Source: Bryobacterales bacterium (lineage in GTDB: Bacteria > Acidobacteriota > Terriglobia > Bryobacterales > UBA6623). Taken from it: a stretch of DNA of 64,000 nt. The notes under the pieces are model-generated. The model ran no database searches, was not told the origin of the DNA, and saw nothing but the letters and a program-made list of their open reading frames with translations. The translations under genes were made by a program, and so were the position numbers. The stretch is taken from positions 64,998 to 128,997 of the forward strand of contig JAPPMB010000114.1 in NCBI GenBank assembly GCA_028819255.1, written 5' to 3'. Position 1 is the first letter of the stretch. Each line of letters starts with the position of its first letter. Below, one piece after another: positions 1 to 9,654 of the stretch.

Positions 1-71
1 CCCGCCCCGGGGGGCGGGGGTTCCCCCCCCCCCCCCCCCCCCCCCCGCCCCCCCCCCCCCCCCCCCCCCCC
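1..71. repeat. Poly-C low-complexity contig end
   Basis: The first 71 bases are G/C blocks followed by two long C runs broken by a single G. The reading frame of the next gene stays open through them only because CCC codes for proline. No natural DUF1553 protein has such a stretch, so this looks like a sequencing or assembly artefact at a contig end rather than biology. Confidence 0.85.
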
Positions 72-974
72 GACCGCATGGCCTTGGCGCGCTGGCTGGT
101 GTCCCGCGAGAATCCGCTTACCGCGCGGGTCGCGGTCAACCGCGTCTGGCAGCAGTACTTCGGCACCGGCCTGGTCGCGACGCCCGAGGACTTCGGGACG
201 CGCGGCGAGCGTCCGAGCCATCCCGAGCTGCTCGACTGGCTTGCCGTCGAGCTCATGGAGAGCGGATGGGATCTCAAGGCGCTCCATCGCCTGATCGTCA
301 CGTCGGCGACCTACCGCCAGTCTTCGGATGTGCGCCCGGAGCTCCTGGAAGTCGATCCGGGCAACCGGCTCTTGGCTCGGCAGTCGCGTCTGCGGCTGTC
401 CGCCGAGACGATCCGCGACGCGGCCCTTGCCGCCGCGGGCACGCTCGACCGCCGGGTCGGCGGAGCCAGCGTGCGACCGTACCTGCCTGAAGGCGCGACC
501 GAAATCGGATTCGGCAACTTTGTCCAGTGGCCGCAGAGCAGCGGCCCCGACAACTACCGGCGCGGCCTGTACATCTTCCGGCAGCGCACGCTTCCGTATC
601 CCCAGCTCGCTACCTTCGATGCGCCGGACAGCGTCCAGGTCGCGTGCAGGAGGGACCGCTCGACGACGCCGCTGCAGGCCCTCATCCTGCTGAACGACCC
701 GGTGTTCAGCGAGGCGGCCGCGGCTTTGGGGAAGCGCATCGTCGCGGACGGGGGCCCGACGCGCGAGGAGCGCATCCGACACGCCTTCAGGCTTTGCCTG
801 TCGCGGGACCCGACGCGCGCCGAGGTCCGCCGGCTGCTGGAGTACCAGAAGACACAGCGCCGGATTTTCGCAGCTGAGGCCGGCTCCGCGACCGCTTCCG
901 ACGCGGACAGCTCGGCGTGGGCGGCAGTTGCCAGCGTCCTGCTCAACCTTGCAGAGTTTCTCTTCCGGACATGA
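72..974 (+). CDS. DUF1553 (PSD1-type) domain protein, 5'-truncated
   Basis: This is the C-terminal part of a DUF1553 protein. Typical family stretches are visible: the '[24 protein letters not shown]' type opening, '[22 protein letters not shown]', and the later '[16 protein letters not shown]'. Full-length members are secreted proteins with an N-terminal cytochrome-like (PSCyt) region and DUF1549. Those parts are missing because the window begins in poly-C. The catalytic role of the family is not established; it is usually linked to sulfatases and polysaccharide use. The stop overlaps the ATG of the DUF1501 gene (ATGA), so the two are translationally coupled, as is usual for this pair. Confidence 0.85.
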   Translation, partial: DRMALARWLVSRENPLTARVAVNRVWQQYFGTGLVATPEDFGTRGERPSHPELLDWLAVELMESGWDLKALHRLIVTSATYRQSSDVRPELLEVDPGNRLLARQSRLRLSAETIRDAALAAAGTLDRRVGGASVRPYLPEGATEIGFGNFVQWPQSSGPDNYRRGLYIFRQRTLPYPQLATFDAPDSVQVACRRDRSTTPLQALILLNDPVFSEAAAALGKRIVADGGPTREERIRHAFRLCLSRDPTRAEVRRLLEYQKTQRRIFAAEAGSATASDADSSAWAAVASVLLNLAEFLFRT

Positions 975-2425
975 CTAGCCAGACTGGAGCCGCGCCGACG
1001 CGAACCGCTCGGGAATTCCCGTTCTCCCGCCGGGGGTTCCTTCGGGATTCCGCCTGCGGACTCGGCGCGATTGCGCTCGCCCGCCTGTTCGTCGACGACG
1101 GCCTCCTGGCCGCCGCCCCGAGTCCCCTGCAGCCCCGCGACCCACACTTCGCCCCGACCGCCAGGAACGTCATCTTCCTGTTTCAGGCCGGCGGGCCCAG
1201 CCAGCTCGACCTGCTGGATCCCAAGCCTTCGATGCGGCAATGGGACGGGCGGGCCCTGCCTCCGTCGATGGCCGGAGACCTCGAGCTGGCGTTCATTCGG
1301 CCGGACGCAAGGATCTGGGCCAGTCCGAGGCGATTTCGAAGACACGGTCACAGCGGCACTGCGTTCTCCGACCTGCTGCCCCACACCGCGCGCAGGGCCG
1401 ACGACATCTGCGTCGTCCGCTCGATGACGACCGACCAGATCAATCACCACACCGGCCAGCTGATGATGGCCTGCGGCACTCCCTTCGTCGGCCACCCCTC
1501 GATGGGTGCGTGGGTGACCTACGGTCTTGGCAGCGAATCGAAGGACCTTCCGGGATTCGTCGTGCTGAACTCCGGCAGCGGCGCCGACGCCGGCAGCGGA
1601 ATCTGGTCCAGCGGGTTCCTGCCGTCGAGTTACCAGGGGGTCCCGTTCCGCGGCACTGGGGACCCGGTGCTGTATCTCTCCAACCCCGACGGCTACAGCC
1701 GCGCTTCCCAGCGGGCCCGCCTCGATGCCTTGGGAGACCTGAACCGAATGCACCGGGAACTGAGCGGGGATCCTGAGGTGGACGCGCGAATCGCCTCCTA
1801 CGAACTGGCCTTCCGCATGCAGATGGCCGCCCCCGAACTCCTCGATTTCTCTGGGGAGACTCGCGCGACACTCGACGCCTACGGCGTGGAGGACGAGGCG
1901 ACCTCGCAGTTCGGCCGAAGCTGCCTGCTGGCCCGTAGGCTTGTCGAGCGCGGCGTCCGCTTCGTGCAGATCGTGCATGCGAGCTGGGACCATCACGCGG
2001 AGCTGGAGAAGGGCATCGAGAAGGAGAGCCTGGCGACCGACAAGCCGTCCGCCGCCCTTCTGGCGGACCTCAGGCAGCGAGGCCTGCTCGACACCACGCT
2101 CGTCGTGTGGGGCGGGGAGTTCGGGAGGACGCCCATGGTGGAGGACCGCACGCCGAGCCGCCAGGCGAGCCGCGGCCGGGACCACCACCGTCTGGCGTTC
2201 AGCGTCTGGCTGGCAGGGGGAGGGATTCGCTCCGGGCAGGTTGTGGGCAGGACCGACGATCTCGGCCTGCGGGTCGACGAGGATCCTGTCGACGTCAACG
2301 ATCTCCAGGCGACCATCCTGCATTGCCTGGGACTGGACCACAAGCGGCTGACGTTCCGGCATCAGGGGCGCGACTTCCGGCTGACCGACGTGCGGGGGAA
2401 CGTGATGCGCAATCTGCTCGCGTAA
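971..2425 (+). CDS. DUF1501 domain secreted protein
   Basis: A 484-aa DUF1501 protein, a family of the alkaline phosphatase/sulfatase fold whose substrates are unknown. The N-terminus carries a Tat-like signal (RRGFLRDS followed by a hydrophobic stretch ending near AAAP), so export is expected. Family hallmarks are QAGGPSQLDLLDPKP near residue 65 and WGGEFGRTP in the C-terminal half. I chose the ATG at 971 because it overlaps the TGA of the DUF1553 gene by 4 bp and is immediately followed by the Tat signal; the in-frame start at 917 lies inside the upstream gene. Confidence 0.88.
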   Translation: MTSQTGAAPTRTAREFPFSRRGFLRDSACGLGAIALARLFVDDGLLAAAPSPLQPRDPHFAPTARNVIFLFQAGGPSQLDLLDPKPSMRQWDGRALPPSMAGDLELAFIRPDARIWASPRRFRRHGHSGTAFSDLLPHTARRADDICVVRSMTTDQINHHTGQLMMACGTPFVGHPSMGAWVTYGLGSESKDLPGFVVLNSGSGADAGSGIWSSGFLPSSYQGVPFRGTGDPVLYLSNPDGYSRASQRARLDALGDLNRMHRELSGDPEVDARIASYELAFRMQMAAPELLDFSGETRATLDAYGVEDEATSQFGRSCLLARRLVERGVRFVQIVHASWDHHAELEKGIEKESLATDKPSAALLADLRQRGLLDTTLVVWGGEFGRTPMVEDRTPSRQASRGRDHHRLAFSVWLAGGGIRSGQVVGRTDDLGLRVDEDPVDVNDLQATILHCLGLDHKRLTFRHQGRDFRLTDVRGNVMRNLLA

Positions 2426-2583
2426 GGCCCGCGCACTCGCGCACCGCTTTGCGCTGGCCGGCCCCGGGGACACGGGTTCCCGAAGAACCGGTCGCCGCCG
2501 AACACGCCCCCGGGATCGCTTGGCCCCAGCCGATCGATCGGGTTCGCGACTCTCCTTGCGGCGGAAACCTGTCCGGGCTCCGG

Positions 2584-3204
2584 TCAGCGCTTGCGAGGCC
2601 TGCCGCTGGTGCCCTGGTCCGGCGCCAGAGCCGTCTGGAGCAACGCCGCGCAGCAGGGCGAGTACTCAATCGTCTTGGCGGCGTCCTGCCCGCGCCGGGA
2701 CATTTTCCGCCAGGTCTTTCGCAGGATGTTGACCATGCCGTCCTCTTCCTGATCGTCGGCGAACGCCTCGAAGTAGTAGTCGAGAAACACTAGGCACGCC
2801 ACGTCCTCGAGGAGCTGCGCCCAGGGGTCAATCCTGAATCGCTCCTTGCGGATGATGCCCTGGACGCGGCTGACCGTCCCGTCGTCGAATCCGCACGTCC
2901 GCATGATGCGCCCGGCGGTCTCGGCGTGGAACTGTCCCAGCTTCTTTCTCCAGCGAAGGTAGCCGACCCTGCCCTTGGGGTAGCGGCGGCGAGGGATCTC
3001 CCAGCGTCGGATGTGCTGGGCCCGGACCGCGAGCCTCACCTCTTCGGGAGCGTTCGGTTCCAGCCTGTCGAGCCACTCGGACATCCGCCGCGCGTATGTC
3101 AGCTCCTTGGGCTGCCCGTCGGCCTCGCTGCGGGGATCCTCGGAATTCGCCGCGTCGAAGAGATCCATGCAGCGGCGCACTCTCTCGGCGGTCGAGCCCG
3201 TCAC
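2584..3204 (-). CDS. DUF4202 domain protein
   Basis: A 206-aa soluble protein that matches DUF4202 along its length: 'FDAANSEDP', 'KELTYARRMSEWLDRL', 'RAQHIRRWEIPRRRYP', 'LEDVACLVFLDYYF' and 'ILRKTWRKMS'. Conserved histidines (QHIRRWEIP, QFHAETA) hint at an HD-like metal site, but the family has no assigned function. I used the GTG at 3204, whose GTGA overlaps the stop of rsmE directly upstream; longer in-frame starts run into rsmE. The two genes are therefore co-transcribed and translationally coupled. Confidence 0.85.
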   Translation of the reverse strand: MTGSTAERVRRCMDLFDAANSEDPRSEADGQPKELTYARRMSEWLDRLEPNAPEEVRLAVRAQHIRRWEIPRRRYPKGRVGYLRWRKKLGQFHAETAGRIMRTCGFDDGTVSRVQGIIRKERFRIDPWAQLLEDVACLVFLDYYFEAFADDQEEDGMVNILRKTWRKMSRRGQDAAKTIEYSPCCAALLQTALAPDQGTSGRPRKR

Positions 3205-3917
3205 TGCGGGTCCGCCCTTCCGGACCGGTGACAGCAGATCGTTGCGAGCGCAAGCGCCGCAGTTTCGGATCGCAGGACGTTCGCGCCCAGCGCCACCGGC
3301 TCGAAGCCGTGCTCCGCGGCGACCTGCCGCTCGGTCCTGGTCCAGCCGCCCTCGGGGCCGACCAGGAAGGCGGTGCCTCCGTCCATGCCGGCCGCCGCGA
3401 ATCGAGGGGCGCCCGGCTGTGCGAGAAGCCGCAAGGGTGCGGTGCATCTGCCCGTGAACTCGTCCAGCCCGACCGGCGTCCTCACCAGGGGCGCCGCCAG
3501 CCGCCTGGATTGCTGGGCGGCCTCCAGCGCGATCCGCCGCCACCGAGCGACCCGCTTGATCGACGCCGCCCGCAGTGCGGCGTCGCTGCGATCCGCCGCC
3601 ACCGGCGTGACCGAGTTCACTCCGAGTTCTGTGAGCTTCTCGACGGCCCATTCGAACCGGCGGAACCGGATGATCGACAGACCGACGTCCAGCTCCGGGG
3701 CGGGGGCGGGAGGTGGAAGCGGCTCCTCGATGCGGAAGCGCACCTCCCGGGGCGTGCATCTTTCCGTCACGGCCCGGTAGGCTCTGGCCTGGTCGGAGAC
3801 CTCAACCCGCTCCCCCGGACGAAGCCGGGCGACCCGTGCGAGATGGTGCGCGGCACTCCCCTTCGCGACTGCCGCGCCGTCCTCGACACGCTCAACGAAG
3901 ACGCGGCGCAATGCCAT
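3201..3917 (-). CDS. rsmE: 16S rRNA m3U1498 methyltransferase RsmE
   Basis: A 238-aa SPOUT-class RNA methyltransferase that by family assignment makes m3U1498 in 16S rRNA using SAM. The N-terminal PUA-like part starts MALRRVFVE. The C-terminal trefoil-knot SAM site shows LVGPEGGWTRTE and LGANVLRSETA, both diagnostic of RsmE. Length is normal. It is the first gene of a pair with the DUF4202 gene (4-bp overlap). It lies 49 bp from, and divergent to, the EEP-family gene. Confidence 0.93.
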   Translation of the reverse strand: MALRRVFVERVEDGAAVAKGSAAHHLARVARLRPGERVEVSDQARAYRAVTERCTPREVRFRIEEPLPPPAPAPELDVGLSIIRFRRFEWAVEKLTELGVNSVTPVAADRSDAALRAASIKRVARWRRIALEAAQQSRRLAAPLVRTPVGLDEFTGRCTAPLRLLAQPGAPRFAAAGMDGGTAFLVGPEGGWTRTERQVAAEHGFEPVALGANVLRSETAALALATICCHRSGRADPQ

Positions 3918-3966
3918 CTCCCACCAGATTACCCGGCCGGCTGTGATCCCGTCGATAGACTGAAAC

Positions 3967-5199
3967 GTGACTGCCCGACGCAGCGGGGCCTTCGTTGCCG
4001 ACTCGGCGGCGGCCCTGTCGCACGAGGAGGTCGCCCGGATCGTTCGCGAGCGCTTGCGGCCCCGCTTCGCCGAACTGGCCGCCTGCCGGTCGACATCCGA
4101 GCTGCTGGCGCATTCTTCCTACCAGGACATCCGTCCGCTCGCCGAGCGGGTTCTGGGGAACACGGAGACCGGCTGCTTCGCCCCGGACAGCGCACCGCGA
4201 AAGGCCGCCTACCGCCTGGTGGCCTGGAACCTCGAAAGGGGCATTCAGTTCGAGGGACTGCTCGAGGCCATGCGCACGCATGCCTACCTGTCCTCGTCGG
4301 ACGTCTACCTCCTGACCGAGACCGATGTCGGCATGGCGCGCTCGGGGAACCGGAACGTCGCCCGCCAGCTGGCCCGCGCCCTCCGCCTCAACTACGCATT
4401 CGCCCCGTGCTACCTGAACCTGGCCAAGGGCGCCGGCGTCGAGAACGAGGCTGCGGGGGAGAACGCCCTCGGCCTGCACGGCAACGCCGTCCTGAGCCGC
4501 TACCCGATCCGCAGCGCGCGGACAATCCAGCTGCGGAACGGAAAGGACAAGATGCGCGGGCGCGAAAAGCGCCTTGGCCAGCAGGCTGCGGCAGCGGCCG
4601 AAATCAGGTTTCCCGGTCTGGATCTGACGGTCTGTTCAGTCCATCTGGATGCGCAGTCCCGACAGCGCCACCGCCGCGACCAGATGGAAAGGATCATCGA
4701 CGGCCTTCCGCCCTTCCGCCCGGCCGTGATCGGCGGAGACTGGAACACGACGACCTTCGACTCCTCCAGCGCCCGTGCGGCAATCGTCGGCTACTGGGTG
4801 CGCGTGATGCTTGGAGCCCGCAACACGATCCGGAATCACTTCCTGCGCCCGTACACGTTCTTCGAGAGGGGGCTGTTCCGTCTGCTCGAGGAGCGCGGAT
4901 TCGACTGGAGAAGGGCGAACCTGCTGGATGAGAGGACCACGTCCTACGATGTGGAGGACGTCAAGACGCACAGGAACCTTCGCGAGTGGGTTCCGGCGTG
5001 GTGCTTCGACTTCATTCGATGGGCGCTCCGGGAGTTCGACGGCAAGTGCCCGCTGAAGATCGACTGGTTCGCGGTGCGCGGCGCCGAGGTCGCGTCCCCC
5101 GTCGTGATCCACGAGTTCCGGGAAGGCCGTGTGCCGCCGCTGTCCGACCACGACGCGATCGGCATCGACATCATTGCGCCAGCTGGGCCCTCACTATAA
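3967..5199 (+). CDS. Endonuclease/exonuclease/phosphatase (EEP) family protein
   Basis: A 410-aa protein with a ~95-residue N-terminal helical extension followed by an EEP fold. Metal and catalytic signatures visible are VAWNLERG (Asn, Glu), GDWNTTTFD (Asp, Asn) and LSDHDAIG (terminal His). Substrate could be a nucleic acid, a phospholipid or a sugar phosphate; sequence alone does not say. Starts with GTG. No signal peptide is evident. The metW start lies 5-17 bp beyond the stop, with a TATAAT overlapping the end of this gene. Confidence 0.8.
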   Translation: MTARRSGAFVADSAAALSHEEVARIVRERLRPRFAELAACRSTSELLAHSSYQDIRPLAERVLGNTETGCFAPDSAPRKAAYRLVAWNLERGIQFEGLLEAMRTHAYLSSSDVYLLTETDVGMARSGNRNVARQLARALRLNYAFAPCYLNLAKGAGVENEAAGENALGLHGNAVLSRYPIRSARTIQLRNGKDKMRGREKRLGQQAAAAAEIRFPGLDLTVCSVHLDAQSRQRHRRDQMERIIDGLPPFRPAVIGGDWNTTTFDSSSARAAIVGYWVRVMLGARNTIRNHFLRPYTFFERGLFRLLEERGFDWRRANLLDERTTSYDVEDVKTHRNLREWVPAWCFDFIRWALREFDGKCPLKIDWFAVRGAEVASPVVIHEFREGRVPPLSDHDAIGIDIIAPAGPSL

Positions 5200-5200
5200 T
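5195..5200 (+). promoter_or_regulatory. TATAAT -10-like hexamer before metW
   Basis: A perfect TATAAT overlaps the stop codon of the EEP gene, 3 bp before a GTG and 15 bp before the ATG chosen for metW. It could give metW its own promoter with a very short leader. No convincing -35 is visible. Confidence 0.45.
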
Positions 5201-5215
5201 CGGGTGATTGAGTCG

Positions 5216-5842
5216 ATGCCGGTAGCGGAGCCAGCGGAGAGTCTCGGTCTGGTTCCGGAGTCTCTGGCCCGTCGTGACCACCGCATCATCTCCAACCTGA
5301 TCAGCGAGTCATCGCGGGTTCTCGATCTCGGCTGCGGCGAGGGGGACCTGCTTGTCTGGCTGGTCCAGCACAAGAGAGTGCAGGCCCGAGGCGTCGAGAT
5401 CGCCCAGGAGAAGGTCCGCCGCTGCGTCCAGCAGGGTCTTTCGGTGTTCCAGGGGGACATCAACCAGGGACTGGCAGACTACCCGGACGCGTGCTTCGAC
5501 TATGTGATCCTCAGCCAGACGCTCCAGGTGGTGCGGCAGCCGGTCGAGGTTCTCCGGGAGATGCGTCGCGTGGGCCGTCGCATCATCGTCACGTTCCCCA
5601 ATTTCGGGCACTGGACGGTCCGGCTCTCGCTGCTTCGCACGGGCAGGGCTCCCCGCACGAGACACCTCCCGTACCGGTGGTACGACTCGCCCAACATTCG
5701 GGTTCTCACAATCCTGGACTTCGAGGACGTCCTGCGGAAAGAGGGATTGAGAGTGGAGACCGTCCGCTTTCTGCAAGGCGGCAAGCCCGTGAGTGTCTGG
5801 CCGAACGTTCGCGCGGACTCGGCCATCTACCTGCTCAGCTAG
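5216..5842 (+). CDS. metW: MetW-like SAM-dependent methyltransferase-fold protein
   Basis: A 208-aa class I methyltransferase fold of the MetW family: SSRVLDLGCGEGDLL (SAM motif I), 'GVEIAQEKVRRCVQQGLSVFQGDI', 'YVILSQTLQ' and 'ITFPNFGHWTVRL', all typical of MetW. In other bacteria metW partners metX in methionine biosynthesis; metX is not in this window. An in-frame GTG at 5204 is an alternative start. The 3' end overlaps the convergent glycosyltransferase gene by 8 bp. Confidence 0.9.
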   Translation: MPVAEPAESLGLVPESLARRDHRIISNLISESSRVLDLGCGEGDLLVWLVQHKRVQARGVEIAQEKVRRCVQQGLSVFQGDINQGLADYPDACFDYVILSQTLQVVRQPVEVLREMRRVGRRIIVTFPNFGHWTVRLSLLRTGRAPRTRHLPYRWYDSPNIRVLTILDFEDVLRKEGLRVETVRFLQGGKPVSVWPNVRADSAIYLLS

Positions 5843-6857
5843 CGGCCTCGCTCTCAGCCAGGAGTTCCGAGACGGCGGCCCGCACGGCGGAGGCCTCGAC
5901 CGACAGGATGCAGCGCGGCACGTCGAAGGCGTAGCACCGGTCGCCCGGGCAGGGCTTGCAGTCCCAGTCCGTCTCGACGACCCGGTGGGCTGTCCGCCAG
6001 GGATGCCACACCGACGAGTCCGAGGAGCCGAAGATCACGACGGAGGGGACGCCGAACGCCGCCGCGACGTGGGCGGGTCCGGAATCGTTGCCCACGAAGA
6101 CCTGTGCTCCGGCGATCAGGGAGACCAGAGCCGGCAGCGGCAGCCCGAGGCGGACGTCAAAGTCCGCGAATCGCAGGGCGAGCGCCTTCTCGTCCGGGCC
6201 GGCGACGAGGACGGGCGCCAGACGGTGCCGTTCCCGCAGGTCGCGCGCGACGGCGCGGAAGCTCCCGGCCGCCCAGGTCTTGGTGGCATAGGCCGCACCG
6301 GCGTGGATGACGGCGTAGGGGTCCGGCTCCCCGGCCCGGCCGGCCGCCAGGCGGGCGCGGGGGATCTCGCACTGCCCGGCCCCTAGGTGCACGACCGTTG
6401 CTGCGTGGTGCTCCGCCGTGTGCACCTTCGCGTCAGGCTCGCGGCCGAGCACCTGCTGGGCCCGTGGAATCCGGACGTTGTAGGCCCAGGACTGGCGGAA
6501 GTGCGCGAAACCTGCTCGCCACCGAGCTCCCGAGAGGGCGGTCAGCCAAGCCGCCGTGGAGCCTCCGTGCATGTCGATGCAGAGGCTCGGGCGCTTGGCC
6601 CGGATGGCCCGAAGCAGTCGCGCCTTCCCCGCCAGGCCTGAGCGGCGGCGGATGCGCAGGACGCTGTCGAGATCCGGATGACGGTCCAGGAGGCCGGCGA
6701 AACGGTCTTCCATCGCAACATGGATGCGAGCGTCCGGCACGGCGCGGCGCAAGAGCGCGAAGGCGGGTGTCGCGAGAACCGTGTCGCCCAGCGACCGGAG
6801 CCTGATCAGTACGACGCGAGGGTCGGGTCCGAGACGTGACAGGATCTGGCCGCCCAC
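5835..6857 (-). CDS. Glycosyltransferase family 9 (heptosyltransferase-like)
   Basis: A 340-aa GT9 enzyme related to ADP-heptose:LPS heptosyltransferases. N-terminal [16 protein letters not shown] and C-terminal [25 protein letters not shown] are the donor-site signatures. The Cys-rich tail [10 protein letters not shown] is common in environmental GT9 enzymes. Likely role: adding a heptose or related sugar to the LPS core at the inner membrane; exact donor and acceptor are not determined. Starts with GTG, 9 bp after the KDPG aldolase stop, so the two form an operon. Confidence 0.87.
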   Translation of the reverse strand: MGGQILSRLGPDPRVVLIRLRSLGDTVLATPAFALLRRAVPDARIHVAMEDRFAGLLDRHPDLDSVLRIRRRSGLAGKARLLRAIRAKRPSLCIDMHGGSTAAWLTALSGARWRAGFAHFRQSWAYNVRIPRAQQVLGREPDAKVHTAEHHAATVVHLGAGQCEIPRARLAAGRAGEPDPYAVIHAGAAYATKTWAAGSFRAVARDLRERHRLAPVLVAGPDEKALALRFADFDVRLGLPLPALVSLIAGAQVFVGNDSGPAHVAAAFGVPSVVIFGSSDSSVWHPWRTAHRVVETDWDCKPCPGDRCYAFDVPRCILSVEASAVRAAVSELLAESEAAS

Positions 6858-6866
6858 CCGGCCAGC

Positions 6867-7517
6867 TCAGGCGGCGCGGGATTCGGCCACAACGTCCAAA
6901 AAGCCCCTCGCCGCCGATGTGATGCGCCCGAAGTCGTGGTTCAGTAGCCAGCGCTTGTTCACCAGGTCCGAGCCGACCGCGACGGCGCTCGCACCCGCTT
7001 CGAAGAACGACTGCGCGTTGTGGATGTTGACCCCCCCTGTCGGCACCAGCAGAACCTGTGGCAGCGGAGCCTTGACGGCCTTGATGTAGCGCGCTCCACC
7101 GAGCACGCCCACTGGGAAGACCTTGACCATCGTTGCCCCCGCGTTCCATGCCGTCATGATCTCGGTTGGCGTCAACGCCCCCGGGATGACGCACTTCGAG
7201 TAGCGGTGGCAGATTTCGACGGTCGGGAGGTCCAGGGACGGCGAGACGAAGAACTCCGCCCCGGCGAGCATGCACTGGCGGGCCGTGGCGGCATCCAGAA
7301 CGGTTCCGGCGCCCACGATCAGGCTGTCGCCGAACCGGTCGCAGGCCGTCTCCAGGATGTTGATCGCACCCGGAACCGTCATGGTGACCTCCACCAGCGG
7401 CAGACCCGCGATCCGGATGGCCTCGACGGCATGCAGCGCGTGGCTCGCGGTGTCGGTACGCACAATCGGGATGACACCGCTGCTCAGGATCGTATTTAAC
7501 ACTTCCGGTTTGGTCAT
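6867..7517 (-). CDS. eda: KDPG/KHG aldolase
   Basis: A 216-aa class I aldolase that should cleave 2-keto-3-deoxy-6-phosphogluconate to pyruvate and glyceraldehyde-3-phosphate (Entner-Doudoroff pathway) or act on a related keto-deoxy acid. Features: [21 protein letters not shown] (catalytic Glu), IVGAGTVL, and the Schiff-base lysine in TMVKVFPV followed by LVPTGGV. Length is usual. It is first in an operon with the GT9 gene. Substrate specificity within the family cannot be read from sequence. Confidence 0.9.
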   Translation of the reverse strand: MTKPEVLNTILSSGVIPIVRTDTASHALHAVEAIRIAGLPLVEVTMTVPGAINILETACDRFGDSLIVGAGTVLDAATARQCMLAGAEFFVSPSLDLPTVEICHRYSKCVIPGALTPTEIMTAWNAGATMVKVFPVGVLGGARYIKAVKAPLPQVLLVPTGGVNIHNAQSFFEAGASAVAVGSDLVNKRWLLNHDFGRITSAARGFLDVVAESRAA

Positions 7518-7930
7518 CCTGCCCGAATCCTAAGCCGATACAGTACCAGAGGCTTGAGGCTTCCGGCAACGCCGTGCGCGGAACGGCCCGTATTAAGTCC
7601 TCGGCGCCCGTGAGGCAAGTGCCGGCTTGGCCGAGAGGGCTGTGCAGAATCCCGCGAGCGGAAGCGTCGGACGCGGGGGAATCCGGTGTTCGCGACCGGC
7701 AGTTCATTCCGGCCCGGGACGGGTTCGGGAGAACCCTCGCAGGACGGCGTCTTGTCCTCCGACAGCCGCTGAGCGAACCCGCCAGTGATCGTCCCGCACC
7801 ACCTGTGAGGGGCGCCCGACGTCTGGACCGTGATCGTCGGCGAGTTGTGCCAGTCGGGTCTCGCACGGCGTGGGGCGCTGCCATCCCGCCTGTCCCGGGA
7901 CGCGTCCGGCTGCCCGTACACTGGGAGGGC
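7518..7930. other. 413-bp divergent intergenic region
   Basis: Lies between eda (minus) and the DegT gene (plus) and should hold both promoters. A reading frame continuous with the DegT gene runs upstream through it, but its translation is Arg/Pro-rich and resembles nothing I know, so I do not call it coding. The only clear signal is TACACT at 7917. Confidence 0.5.
7917..7922 (+). promoter_or_regulatory. TACACT -10 element of the DegT gene
   Basis: TACACT sits 8 bp before the ATG at 7931, one of a series of TAnnnT hexamers placed 8-10 bp before start codons in this window. This spacing would put the transcript start at or next to the ATG. Confidence 0.5.
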
Positions 7931-9145
7931 ATGTCCGGGCGGAAACTGGCCTTGAATGGCGGTGTGGCGGTGCGGAGTGCGCCCTATCCTCCATGGCCGT
8001 CGCTTGGCCCCGGCGACCTCGACCGCGTCAGCGACATCCTCAAGAGCACCCATTGGGGCGGAGGAGGGGAGGCCGTCGAGGCATTCGAGGAGATCTTCGC
8101 CCAGTACCATGACGCTTCCTTTGGAATCGCGGTCAGCAGCGGAACGATGGCGCTCGAGCTCGCGCTGCATGCCCTTGGCATTGGTCCGGAGGACGAGGTG
8201 ATCGTGCCTGCACACAGCTTCGTGGCGACCGCGCTGGCCGTAAGCCGCGTCGGTGCAGCCCCGGTCTTCGTCGACATCGAGCCCGACACCTACAACATCG
8301 ATCCCGTCCGCATCGGGGAGGCCGTGTCCGACCGGACGCGAGCGATGATCCCGGTCCATTTCGGAGGGGTCATGGCGGATCTGGACCGGATCTCGACTGT
8401 GGCCTCGGACCGCGGCATCAGCGTCGTCGAGGACGCGGCCCATGCACATGGTGCGGAGTGGTACGGAATGCGAGCCGGAGGGATCGGCACTTGCGGGATC
8501 TTCAGTTTCCAGAACTCCAAGGCGATGTCGGCCGGAGAGGGCGGAATTCTGATCACCAGCGACGAGACGCTGGCCGCCCGCGGGCGATCTGTCGCGAACG
8601 CCGGTCGCCTGCCGGAGCGGGGCTGGTTCGAGCACTTCGAGATTGGAACGAACCTCCGCATGACTGCGGTCCAGGCCGTCCTGCTGGGATGCCAGCTGGA
8701 GAGACTGCAGGATCAGGTCAGGCTGAGAGAGACGAATTTCCGCCGTTTCGCCGACGGCCTGGCTGAGGTGGAGGGGCTCGAGCTCCAGCGGGCGCCGGCA
8801 GGCGCCATCGTGCAGACGAGGTACATCGTTCCCGGCCGTGTGGACGAGAAGCGGTTCGGCCTGGGCCGTGACGAATTCGTTGCCGCCGTCCAGGCGGAAG
8901 GTGTCCCGGTTCGCCCCTTCTACCCGCACCCCCTGTACGCGAATCCCGTGTTCCGGCAGGTGCGGCACAGGACTCTTCCCTGTCCGGCCGCCGAGCAGGC
9001 CACACGCGACTCGTTCTGGCTGCCCCTTCGACTGTTCATGGGCACGCCCGAGGACGCCGCGGATGCCGCCCGGGCCATCGCCAAGGTGCACCGCGCGAGC
9101 CGACCCCGTCCAGCCTTCCCGACGAACGGCTCGGCTGCAGGCTGA
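7931..9145 (+). CDS. DegT/DnrJ/EryC1/StrS family PLP aminotransferase
   Basis: A 404-aa PLP-dependent sugar-aminotransferase family protein. Visible: SSGTMALELALHALGIGPEDEVIVPAHSF (cofactor-phosphate region), VEDAAHAHGA, and the Schiff-base lysine K197 in FQNSKAMSAGEGG. The family usually aminates nucleotide-linked keto-sugars for surface polysaccharide. It also includes AHBA-synthase-like and Gfo-linked members, and this protein's start (LALNGG) resembles those. I used the ATG at 7931 rather than 7574 because homology begins there and TACACT lies just upstream. It stands alone. Confidence 0.87.
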   Translation: MSGRKLALNGGVAVRSAPYPPWPSLGPGDLDRVSDILKSTHWGGGGEAVEAFEEIFAQYHDASFGIAVSSGTMALELALHALGIGPEDEVIVPAHSFVATALAVSRVGAAPVFVDIEPDTYNIDPVRIGEAVSDRTRAMIPVHFGGVMADLDRISTVASDRGISVVEDAAHAHGAEWYGMRAGGIGTCGIFSFQNSKAMSAGEGGILITSDETLAARGRSVANAGRLPERGWFEHFEIGTNLRMTAVQAVLLGCQLERLQDQVRLRETNFRRFADGLAEVEGLELQRAPAGAIVQTRYIVPGRVDEKRFGLGRDEFVAAVQAEGVPVRPFYPHPLYANPVFRQVRHRTLPCPAAEQATRDSFWLPLRLFMGTPEDAADAARAIAKVHRASRPRPAFPTNGSAAG

Positions 9146-9654
9146 ACTTCGGGCATCCTGCGGCGCCTCCGACCGGGACCCCCCTTGGAAGCCAGTGCTC
9201 ACAGCAAGGCCTTTCGCAGTTTCGGAACAGCCTTCGGTCGACGGGCGAGGACCGGGGTGTCGAGCGCGTCCTCCGACGACCTCATGGGATGGACGGCCGG
9301 GCGCACATGCTTCCACGTGTGCGACGTGCCAGCCTCGGACTCGCGGTTGAATCTGGCGGAAAGCTTCTTCGGGACCTGGGCGAGGAATGCCTGTGCCCCG
9401 TCGAGAGCTGTGGCAGCGGTGTGTGCGGAACCGGAGGCCTCCGTCGATCAGGCGCCGGATCGTGGGGCGGCACCACTGCATCGGCCGGGCCTCGCGCTTG
9501 GCCTCGCTTGAGCGGACCTGCGGTCCGGCGGCCGGTTCGAGCCGCTCCGGAAGGGGCATCCAGACGCAGCCCGAGCCTTGCAAGGCTTCCGAGATCGCGA
9601 TGGCCGCTCCGGCCTGCCGGCGTCGCTCGGTCCGCTGATACAATCGACCGCACC
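9146..9654. other. 509-bp intergenic region, nothing recognised
   Basis: Several overlapping open frames exist on both strands, as expected at this GC content. None has recognisable motifs or a credible start. The only signal is the TACAAT at its right edge. Confidence 0.5.
9639..9644 (+). promoter_or_regulatory. TACAAT -10 element of the ABM gene
   Basis: TACAAT lies 10 bp before the ATG at 9655, with no Shine-Dalgarno between. This fits a leaderless or near-leaderless transcript. Confidence 0.5.

Noticed and set aside
554-2473. 639-aa open frame on the minus strand
   Set aside because: It is antisense to the DUF1553 and DUF1501 genes, has no recognisable domain and is Arg/Pro/Ala-rich, as expected for a shadow frame in GC-rich DNA.
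3096-4931. 611-aa plus-strand frame over rsmE and the EEP gene
   Set aside because: Overlaps two well-supported genes in other frames and has no domain.
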